A DNA stretch of 57,421 nucleotides from Polyangiaceae bacterium (GTDB lineage: Bacteria > Myxococcota_A > Polyangia > Polyangiales > Polyangiaceae): assembly GCA_009781005.1 (NCBI GenBank), contig WQYX01000022.1, positions 1 to 57,421 on the forward strand, written 5' to 3'. The translations under genes were made by a program, and so were the position numbers. Positions 51,610-57,421 of the stretch are shown here, one piece after another (the stretch's first letter is position 1; each line of letters starts with the position of its first letter). The notes below the pieces were generated by a model that ran no database searches, was not told the origin of the DNA, and saw only the letters and a list, made by a program, of their open reading frames with translations.

Positions 51610-51649
51610 CGCAGGCCCCAACGAAGAGATCGCGTCAAAGCGGAAGCGG
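51610..51649 (+). repeat. Gene-end motif, long form, forward copy
   Basis: CGCAGGCCCCAACGAAGAGA then TCGCGTCAAAGCGGAAGCGG, 36 of 40 identical to the reverse copy at 37597-37636. It overlaps the last codons and stop of hemY, so here part of the repeat is coding. Confidence 0.65.
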
Positions 51650-53050
51650 GCTGATGCGAGAGGCGATCTCTTCGCCCTGCTTGATCGCATCCGGCATTCC
51701 CGATCCGATGTAGCCGTTGCCACCGATGTAAAGGCCGGGCAGCGCATCGAGTCGCGTGCGAAGTTTTGTCATGCGCTCGAGATGACCCACGGTTGGCTGC
51801 GGAGTCGCGCGAAGGAAACGGAAGACTCGGGCGAACGCGGGCGCGCTCGTGACACCGAGAAGATCGGCGAGCTGTTCGCGTGCAATCTGTACGAGCGCTT
51901 CGTCGGTGCGCTCAAGGATGTGTTCCGCGCGCGCACCGCCGAAGAACACGCGAAGGAGCACCTGGCCTGGAGGCGCGCGATGGTCCCATTTGCTCGACAC
52001 GAATGTGCCGGCGACAATCGGCCGTCCTTCGGCATGCGGGACGAGGAAGCCCACCGAGTCGAGCGGAAACGGGACGTCTTCCGTGCGGTATGCAAGGAAC
52101 GCGGTGGCCGTGGACACGTAACCCGTCGCGCCAAGAATTCTCTCGAGATCGTCGTCGACACCGTGGAGCATCTGCGCGGCGGCGTGAGCGGGAACGGTGA
52201 GCGCGACGTCGTCGGCAAAAAGTGTGTCTGCCTCCGTCTCGACGACCCACCGCCCGCGATCGTCGTTCGGCTCGAGCCGTGCGACTCTTCGAACGGCGTG
52301 ATCCGTGCGCACCTTGGTATTGCGAAGCTTGTGAGCGACATTGACGACGAGATCGCCCATGCCTCGTTTGAGCGACTGAAACGCGCTTGCTTCACTTTCA
52401 CCGGATGCTGCCTGCGCTTTGCGTTTCGCGCGCAGGGCTCGCATGGCAAAAATGAGCGATCCGTATTTCTGCTCTGCCTCGATGAGCTGCGGAACACACG
52501 TGCGGACGGACAGTTCCTCCGGATCCCCTGTGAAGATACCGCCGAGCAGAGGTCCGACGATGCGCGTGCAGATTTGATCGCCGAGCCGGCGCGAGACGAA
52601 CGACGCGATGGTTTCGTCGGCGCCGCCCGAAAGATCTTTTCGCGGAATCAACGGCTCGAGCCCCGCGCGAAGCTTGGCGTCGAGCGTGAGCAAATCGGTC
52701 TTGATGAAAGGAGAAATCTCGGTCGGGATGCCGAGCACCAAGCCGGCCGGCATGGGGTGCAGACGCCGCTGCCAGACGATGTAGACTTTGCGTGACTCGG
52801 GCCGCGTGCCAATGATTTCGTCGCCGAGACCTACGGCCCGCGCGAGTTGCGCTGCGTGCGGCTTGTTCGAGACCCAGGCATCCGGCCCCGCGTCTATCGT
52901 GAAACCGTTGTGCGTGACGGTCTGGATGTTTCCGCCGAGGCGCGGAGAGGCTTCGACGAGATGAACCGACAAGGGACAAGACGCACGCTCAAGCGCATAC
53001 GCCGCAGCGAGCCCGGTGATGCCCCCACCGACGATGACGACGCGCTTCAT
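51635..53050 (-). CDS. hemY: Protoporphyrinogen oxidase (HemY type)
   Basis: FAD enzyme that oxidises protoporphyrinogen IX (or coproporphyrinogen III) in heme synthesis. 471 residues. FAD motif RVVIVGGGITGLAAAYALER, EASPRLGGNIQTV, FTIDAGPDAWVSNKP; C-terminal GLYIGGNGYIGSGMPDAIKQ, the usual family ending. ATG at 53050 is chosen over 53059, because GGAG abuts the first ATG but stands 9 nt from the second. It follows hemH and hemE on the same strand, in the order hemE-hemH-hemY known from Bacillus. Its last codons overlap a dispersed motif. Confidence 0.92.
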   Translation of the reverse strand: MKRVVIVGGGITGLAAAYALERASCPLSVHLVEASPRLGGNIQTVTHNGFTIDAGPDAWVSNKPHAAQLARAVGLGDEIIGTRPESRKVYIVWQRRLHPMPAGLVLGIPTEISPFIKTDLLTLDAKLRAGLEPLIPRKDLSGGADETIASFVSRRLGDQICTRIVGPLLGGIFTGDPEELSVRTCVPQLIEAEQKYGSLIFAMRALRAKRKAQAASGESEASAFQSLKRGMGDLVVNVAHKLRNTKVRTDHAVRRVARLEPNDDRGRWVVETEADTLFADDVALTVPAHAAAQMLHGVDDDLERILGATGYVSTATAFLAYRTEDVPFPLDSVGFLVPHAEGRPIVAGTFVSSKWDHRAPPGQVLLRVFFGGARAEHILERTDEALVQIAREQLADLLGVTSAPAFARVFRFLRATPQPTVGHLERMTKLRTRLDALPGLYIGGNGYIGSGMPDAIKQGEEIASRISPLPL

Positions 53051-53095
53051 TTGCAGCATCTCCAGATATTCGGCACATGCGAGTTCGACATCCGC

Positions 53096-54013
53096 TTATT
53101 TCCTTTCAAGCAAGGTGTTCGCAAGTGCTGCGAGAATTGAAATAAGCTCACTCTTGTCGTTCAAGCTTGCACTTCGAGAAAGCGTGATACCGAGCTCGGC
53201 TGCCCACGCACTCGCCTCGATATCGAGGTCATAAAGGATCTCGACGTGATCCGCCAAAAAGCCAATGGGCGCGAGGACAACATGCTTTTTGCCGCTCGCA
53301 GCAAAGCTCTCGAGCGTGCTCCGCAAGTCCGGTCCGAGCCACGTCGTGGGACGCGTGCTCATGCCCTGACTCTGAAACGCAACGGCGTGATCGGAGAACG
53401 CAACGCGTGCGGCAAGCCGCCCAACGACGGCTTCGGCACTTCTACGAAATTCCTGCTCGTAAGGATCGCCAGCCTGGATCACGGAGAGCGGCAGGCTGTG
53501 TGCCGTCATGACGAGCGCGGTGCGCGAGCGATTGCCTGAAGGAATGCGCTCGAGAGTCTCCTCGATCTGTGCCGCGAAGAGATCCGTCAGCGCCGGATCT
53601 TGTCCCCAGTTCGACGCAGAGACAATCGCGAGCGAGCCATTGCCCACAGCGCGCGCCGCCTCATGCATCGCCGCGCCGTAATCACCCGCCGAATGTTGTG
53701 CGAGCGGCACCGCTGCAACGCGGCGCACACCGCTCTCAAAGAGTTCGGCAAGAACGTCTCTGGGATAAGGTCGAAAGTAGCGATTCGCGAGCCGTACGGG
53801 GACGCCGAGGCGCGATTGTAATTTGCACGCAAGTTCGCGATTGATGCCGTTGAGCGGCGAGCTCCCGCCGATCGCCTCATAGCGACGCCTCATCTCGGCG
53901 AGCATCTCGGGCGGCGCAGGGTTGCCGCGCCGAATGTTTTTCAAGAACTCCGGCAGATCCGAGAGCGCGTCGACAGAGCCGTGCGCAACGACAACGACCG
54001 CGTCCGTGCTCAT
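53096..54013 (-). CDS. hemH: Ferrochelatase
   Basis: Inserts iron into the porphyrin. 305 residues: AVVVVAHGSVDALSDLPEFL at the start, SPLNGINREL, NRYFRPYPRDVLAELFESGV, MTAHSLPLSVI with the metal-site His, and APIGFLADHVEILYDLDIEA with the active-site Glu. No Cys-rich [2Fe-2S] tail is present. Start ATG at 54013 overlaps the hemE stop (ATGA), and hemY follows 45 bp downstream. Substrate may be protoporphyrin or coproporphyrin; the sequence does not decide. Confidence 0.94.
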   Translation of the reverse strand: MSTDAVVVVAHGSVDALSDLPEFLKNIRRGNPAPPEMLAEMRRRYEAIGGSSPLNGINRELACKLQSRLGVPVRLANRYFRPYPRDVLAELFESGVRRVAAVPLAQHSAGDYGAAMHEAARAVGNGSLAIVSASNWGQDPALTDLFAAQIEETLERIPSGNRSRTALVMTAHSLPLSVIQAGDPYEQEFRRSAEAVVGRLAARVAFSDHAVAFQSQGMSTRPTTWLGPDLRSTLESFAASGKKHVVLAPIGFLADHVEILYDLDIEASAWAAELGITLSRSASLNDKSELISILAALANTLLERK

Positions 54014-55038
54014 TCAGGGCGCGCGCTCGTGCGGTGAACGAAGTCGATCACGGCTTGTACCGTGGCCACGGGTGTCTCCGGCAAGATACCGTGGCCAAGA
54101 TTGAAGATGTGACCGCTCCTGCCACCCGCCTGCTCGAGCACGCGTTGAGCATGCGAGAACGCGATCTCGCGCGGCGCGAGAAGCACCGTGGGATCGAGGT
54201 TGCCTTGCACCGCGCGATCCGCACCAACTTTCGCCCAGCCCTCGTCGAGGGGTGTGCGCCAATCGAGACCGATCACGGTGCCGCCCGCGTCGCGCTGCGC
54301 CTCGAGCAAGTGATACGTGCCCGTTCCAAAGTGGATCACGGGCACGCCGCACGTCTCGATGTCTTTGAGGACGTGCGCGACGTGCCGCTCTACGTAGGCG
54401 CGATAGTCGCTAAGAGAGAGCTGCCCGACCCACGAGTCGAAGAGTTGAATGGCGTCCGCGCCCGCCTCCACTTGCTTGCGAAGGAAGCGCCGAACGACCT
54501 CCGCGAGCTTGCTCATGAGATCGTTCCACGTCTCAGGATGCTCGTACATCAAGCGCTTGGTCTTTGCGAAGTGGACGCTCTTGCCTCCTTCGACGAGGTA
54601 GCTTGCGAGCGTAAATGGCGCGCCCGCAAAACCGATGAGCGGAACCTCGAGTTCCTTCTTGAGCATCCGGATGGTTTCGAGCACGTATCCAAGGCCGTCT
54701 TCTGGCTCGATGACGCGCAAGCGATCGACGCCGGCTCTGTCTGCAACGGGCGCATGAATGACGGGACCTTCGCCTTTGGCGAAATCGAACGCCGCGCCCA
54801 TTGGTTCGAGCGGCAGGAGGATGTCGGCAAAGAGGATCGCTGCGTCCATGCCGAGACGCAGCGGTTGCATGGTGACTTGTGCCGCGAGTTCGGGCGTCCG
54901 GCAAAGTTCGAGCATTCCGTACTTCGTGCGTAGCGCGCGGTACTCGGCCATGTAGCGACCCGCCTGGCGCATCATCCAGACAGGCGTAGAGTCCACGGGT
55001 TCACGCCGGCACGCGCGCAGAAACCGATCGTTTCTCAT
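54010..55038 (-). CDS. hemE: Uroporphyrinogen decarboxylase
   Basis: Decarboxylates uroporphyrinogen III to coproporphyrinogen III. 342 residues with the family opening MRNDRFLRACRREPVDSTPV and WMMRQAGRYMAEYRALR, FADILLPLEPMGAAFDFAKG, GFAGAPFTLASYLVEGG and LFDSWVGQLSLSDYRAYV. Conserved Asp in FADIL is present. ATG at 55038 is taken, as the more upstream candidate (55050) is a TTG. First gene of hemE-hemH-hemY, with overlapping junction to hemH. Confidence 0.95.
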   Translation of the reverse strand: MRNDRFLRACRREPVDSTPVWMMRQAGRYMAEYRALRTKYGMLELCRTPELAAQVTMQPLRLGMDAAILFADILLPLEPMGAAFDFAKGEGPVIHAPVADRAGVDRLRVIEPEDGLGYVLETIRMLKKELEVPLIGFAGAPFTLASYLVEGGKSVHFAKTKRLMYEHPETWNDLMSKLAEVVRRFLRKQVEAGADAIQLFDSWVGQLSLSDYRAYVERHVAHVLKDIETCGVPVIHFGTGTYHLLEAQRDAGGTVIGLDWRTPLDEGWAKVGADRAVQGNLDPTVLLAPREIAFSHAQRVLEQAGGRSGHIFNLGHGILPETPVATVQAVIDFVHRTSARPE

Positions 55039-55087
55039 TGGGGCCGGCAACGTAGCTCACTTCAGCACGCCCCGACCATTTTCCCGT

Positions 55088-55120
55088 CCGCAGCGGCAGA
55101 GCGAGAGCGCGGATGGGGCT
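55088..55120 (-). repeat. Post-stop hairpin motif, copy c
   Basis: On the minus strand AGCCCCATCCGCGCTCTCGC then TCTGCCGCTGCGG, three bases after the CoA-transferase stop codon. CCGC pairs with GCGG across the CTCGCTC centre. Same layout as copies a and b. Confidence 0.65.
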
Positions 55121-55123
55121 ACG

Positions 55124-56407
55124 TTACCAAATCCAGCGGCGCTCGCGCGCTCCGGCGAGCAGCCGCTCGCGAAAGTCTGGATGCGCGATGGCGACGAGGG
55201 CGTGGACGCGCTCGCGGATCGTCTTGCCGTAGAGCGACGCAATACCGAACTCGGTAACCACGAAGTGCACGTCGTTGCGCGATGTTGTCACACCCGATCC
55301 GGGCGATAGCTCGACGTCGATGCGAGAGACTTGGCCGTCGTAAGCAGTGGACGGCAACGCGATGATCGGTCTGCCGTCTTCGGCGCGCGCCGCACCGCGA
55401 ATGAAATCTACTTGGCCGCCGACCCCAGAGTAGAAACGCGAGCCAAGCGAGTCGGCGCACACTTGTCCGGTGAGATCCACCGCGAGCGCAGAGTTGATGG
55501 CGACCATGCCGCGATTTTTCGCGATGGTGAACGGATCGTTGACGTAATGCGACGGATGCATCTCGAGGCCGGGATTGTCATGCACGAAGTCGTAGAGCCG
55601 GCGCGAGCCCATGACGAAGCTCGCGACGAGTTTTCCGCAGTGCAGCGTCTTTCTTGCATTCGTGATGATGCCGCGTTTGACGAGATCGATGACGCCGTCG
55701 GAGAACATCTCGGTGTGGATGCCGAGATCGCGATGGTTGTGCAATTCGTCGAGCACCGCATTGGGGATGCCGCCGATGCCGAGTTGCAACGTGTCACCGT
55801 CGCGCACGAGGCTCGCAACGTTGCGACCGATACCGCGTAACGTTTCGGTGATGGCTTCCGATGGGAGCTCGGGCAGCGGGTGATCCACGTCGACGAATCG
55901 CGTGATGCGCGAGCAATGGATGAACGCATCGCCGTACGTGCGCGGCATCTTCGGATTGACCTCGGCGATGACGATCTTCGCGGCGTCGACCGCGGGCTTG
56001 ACGACGTCGACCGAGACACCGAGCGAGCAGTAACCGTGATCGTCCGGTGGTGAAACTTGGACGAGCGCAACGTCGACCGGCAACGGACCACGAAGCAGCG
56101 AGGCGACTTCGCTCAGAAACACCGGCGTGAAATCGGCGCGTCCTTCATGGATGGCGACGCGTGCGTTCGACCCAATGAAGAACGCGTTGTGACGCACGTG
56201 TCCGGAAAACTCTCGCGCCGTGTACGGAGCACCTCCGAGAGTGATGATCTGGCAAGCCTCGACGTCATGAAGGCTGAGCGCTCGCGCGCAAAACGCTTCG
56301 ATAAGATCGATCGGTGCCGCGGCTCCGGAACCAATGAACACGCGCATGCCGCTTTGCACGGCGGAAACCGCTTCTTCTGCCGAATGTCGCTCCCTCCGAT
56401 ACGTCAC
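55124..56407 (-). CDS. 4-hydroxybutyrate/acetyl-CoA transferase family protein
   Basis: CoA transferase of the acetyl-CoA hydrolase/4-hydroxybutyrate CoA-transferase family. 427 residues, starting VTYRRERHSAEEAVSAVQSG, with RVFIGSGAAAPIDLIEAF, VALVQVSPPDDHGYCSLGVS, LQLGIGGIPNAVLDEL and HTEMFSDGVIDLV (active-site Glu), and TSRNDVHFVVTEFGIASLYG near the end. Moves CoA between short-chain acids; acceptor unknown. GTG start at 56407, with a strong GGAGGT 6 nt upstream. It precedes hemE on the same strand but with an 85-bp gap and a hairpin motif. Confidence 0.9.
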   Translation of the reverse strand: MTYRRERHSAEEAVSAVQSGMRVFIGSGAAAPIDLIEAFCARALSLHDVEACQIITLGGAPYTAREFSGHVRHNAFFIGSNARVAIHEGRADFTPVFLSEVASLLRGPLPVDVALVQVSPPDDHGYCSLGVSVDVVKPAVDAAKIVIAEVNPKMPRTYGDAFIHCSRITRFVDVDHPLPELPSEAITETLRGIGRNVASLVRDGDTLQLGIGGIPNAVLDELHNHRDLGIHTEMFSDGVIDLVKRGIITNARKTLHCGKLVASFVMGSRRLYDFVHDNPGLEMHPSHYVNDPFTIAKNRGMVAINSALAVDLTGQVCADSLGSRFYSGVGGQVDFIRGAARAEDGRPIIALPSTAYDGQVSRIDVELSPGSGVTTSRNDVHFVVTEFGIASLYGKTIRERVHALVAIAHPDFRERLLAGARERRWIW

Positions 56408-56522
56408 GCACGCACCTCCGAGTTGACTACCTCATCCATGAAACGAACGCCAACCGTAGCATGAGGATCAGGAGGATCAGACAGATAGGGGTTGGCATCC
56501 GCCCTGCTCGAGAACAACCCGT

Positions 56523-57242
56523 ATGACGCAGCACGACGGCCGCGAATACAGCTACCACGAGACGGCCGATCCGCACCGGCGCTCGCTATGGATCACCGAC
56601 GTCGTACTTGGTGGTCAGGACGGGCTCGTCAACGTCCTTGGAGTCATCCTTGGCATCGCTGTCGCAACGCGCAGCATGCGCATCGTGCTCGTCGCGGGGA
56701 TCTCGGCTGCGCTCGCGGAGTCCGTGTCCATGGCAGCGGTCGCGTACACGTCGTCGGTTGCTCGAGGCGAGCTCTATAAAGCCGAGCGCGCCCGCGAGTA
56801 TCGCCACATCGAGGCTGTCCCCCAAATCGAGCGTTCGGAGATCCGCGAGATCTATGCGCGCAAAGGTTTCTCGGGTCCGCTTCTCGATCAGATCGTCGCT
56901 ACGATCACGAACGACAAGAACACCTGGGTCTCCGTCATGATGGCCGAGGAATTCGAACTCGCCGACGTCGATCGCAGAGCGAGCGCACGCTCGGCATTCA
57001 TCGTGGGGTGCTCGGCGCTCGTCGGCTCGCTCTTGCCGCTCGTGCCGTTTCTCGTGTTGCCCGTCATGCCGGGCGCGTGGGCCTCGGGGACCCTAGCAGC
57101 CATGACACTCTTCGCGTTTGGTGCGTACAAAGCGAAACGAACCGTCGGCCGACCACTTCGCGGCGGGCTCGAGCTGGCAGGCATCGGCATGTTGAGCGCG
57201 CTCATTGGCTATGCCGTCGGCGTGCTTCTCGCCGTCCCCTAA
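56523..57242 (+). CDS. VIT1/CCC1-family iron/manganese transporter
   Basis: Membrane protein of the vacuolar-iron-transporter family. 239 residues: RSLWITDVVLGGQDGLVNVL and GVILGIAVATRSMRIVLVAG (TM1-2 region), ISAALAESVSMAAVAYTSSV, a hydrophilic linker with Glu/Asp/His (YRHIEAVPQIERSEIREIYA) that resembles the metal-binding region, then TM segments to GMLSALIGYAVGVLLAVP. Likely exports or stores divalent metal. Divergent from the CoA-transferase gene; 115 bp between starts. Followed by repeats. Confidence 0.88.
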   Translation: MTQHDGREYSYHETADPHRRSLWITDVVLGGQDGLVNVLGVILGIAVATRSMRIVLVAGISAALAESVSMAAVAYTSSVARGELYKAERAREYRHIEAVPQIERSEIREIYARKGFSGPLLDQIVATITNDKNTWVSVMMAEEFELADVDRRASARSAFIVGCSALVGSLLPLVPFLVLPVMPGAWASGTLAAMTLFAFGAYKAKRTVGRPLRGGLELAGIGMLSALIGYAVGVLLAVP

Positions 57243-57259
57243 GAGGGTGTTTACCAGTC
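57243..57259 (+). repeat. TIR-like sequence after VIT gene
   Basis: GAGGGTGTTTACCAGTC begins directly after the VIT stop codon and matches the B/D terminal repeat GAGCATGTTTACCAGCC at 14 of 17 positions. The following sequence does not match the element, so it may be a different insertion or chance. A similar AAGAGGGTGTT follows the stop codon at 31997. Confidence 0.35.
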
Positions 57260-57314
57260 AAAGTGGGATTTCAGGGTTGCGTTGTCGATGAGTGCATGAT
57301 GCACACGTGCAATT

Positions 57315-57421
57315 CGTTCACGTCGCCGTCGCCGTCAACGACCACGTCAACGAAACGAGGGCACACGATGGCTCTTCGCGCCAGGCGCTCATGAATGTCC
57401 GTCGTAGTCGTTGACGTGGAC
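57315..57421. repeat. GACGGC-rich inverted repeat, copy 2 (cut by window end)
   Basis: CGTTCACGTCGCCGTCGCCG then TCAACGACCACGTCAA matches the reverse of copy 1 at 48951-48990. GACCACGTCAACGA at about 57340 pairs with TCGTTGACGTGGAC at the window end, forming arms around a ~55-bp centre. The right edge is truncated by the window. Confidence 0.6.

Noticed and set aside
1..57421. tRNA, rRNA, CRISPR, transposase or prophage genes
   Set aside because: None was recognised by eye; the dispersed repeats have no array spacing and no transposase frame.

Overview
This window looks like ordinary chromosome from a GC-rich deltaproteobacterial-type organism, most likely a myxobacterium (Myxococcota, perhaps Polyangia). 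This is inferred from the high GC with long antisense open frames, two PP2C phosphatases, a DnaK/J-protein/TPR cluster, many lipoproteins, a lone SctV/FlhA homologue and the hemE-hemH-hemY order. No rRNA, tRNA, CRISPR array, transposase or phage gene was recognised.

Layout. 0.2-4.2 kb: D-Ala-D-Ala ligase, a PP2C phosphatase and, divergent from it, an SctV/FlhA-family export-gate protein with no other secretion genes nearby. 4.2-7.0 kb (minus): tightly overlapping HIT protein, AI-2E-family permease and a two-TM helical-repeat protein. 7.0-9.6 kb (plus): TetR regulator translationally coupled to a Uup-type ABC-F ATPase. 9.6-12.2 kb (minus): the ribosome/tRNA operon rpsP-khpA-rimM-trmD-SPOUT methyltransferase, with a clear sigma70-like promoter and two copies of a ~142-bp terminal-inverted-repeat element lying exactly in its gene junctions. 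12.4-15.7 kb (minus): active M16 protease, degenerate M16 partner, SCP2-like protein. 15.7-21.7 kb (plus): LpxL-like acyltransferase, then J-domain/TPR protein, DnaK, a protein sharing a small domain with the J protein, and a TPR protein. 21.7-24.6 kb: two convergent TolC-family proteins. 24.6-29.0 kb: mutY, a small membrane protein, glnE. 29.1-35.0 kb: two tandem ~1000-residue paralogous lipoproteins. 35.1-38.8 kb: nadB, a CPBP protease, a DUF4142 lipoprotein. 38.8-40.9 kb (minus): TPR protein with a C-terminal winged helix. 41.1-44.2 kb: branched-chain 2-oxoacid dehydrogenase E1-beta, a methyltransferase and E2. 44.3-49.9 kb: a DUF3223/HNH-like protein, a lipoprotein HtrA, frr, a second PP2C, a secreted protein, a DedA protein. 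49.9-57.2 kb: an acyl-CoA mutase with isobutyryl-CoA-mutase-like specificity residues, hemY-hemH-hemE, a CoA transferase and a VIT-family transporter.

Themes. Branched-chain acid metabolism is suggested by the E1-beta/E2 pair, the mutase and the CoA transferase; heme synthesis by hemE-hemH-hemY; envelope proteolysis and quality control by the M16 pair, HtrA and CPBP proteins.

The most distinctive content is non-coding: (1) a palindromic ~142-bp MITE/REP-like element with 17-bp terminal inverted repeats (about 84, 10825, 11538 and a short form at 25968); (2) a GC-rich hairpin motif starting 3-4 nt after three different stop codons; (3) a motif ending in GAAAGCGG near gene ends; (4) a GACGGC-rich inverted repeat at 48.95 and 57.3 kb. 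Among proteins, the most interesting arrangement is the Hsp70 cluster in which the genes on either side of dnaK carry the same ~47-residue domain. All comparisons were made by eye; no database search was possible.
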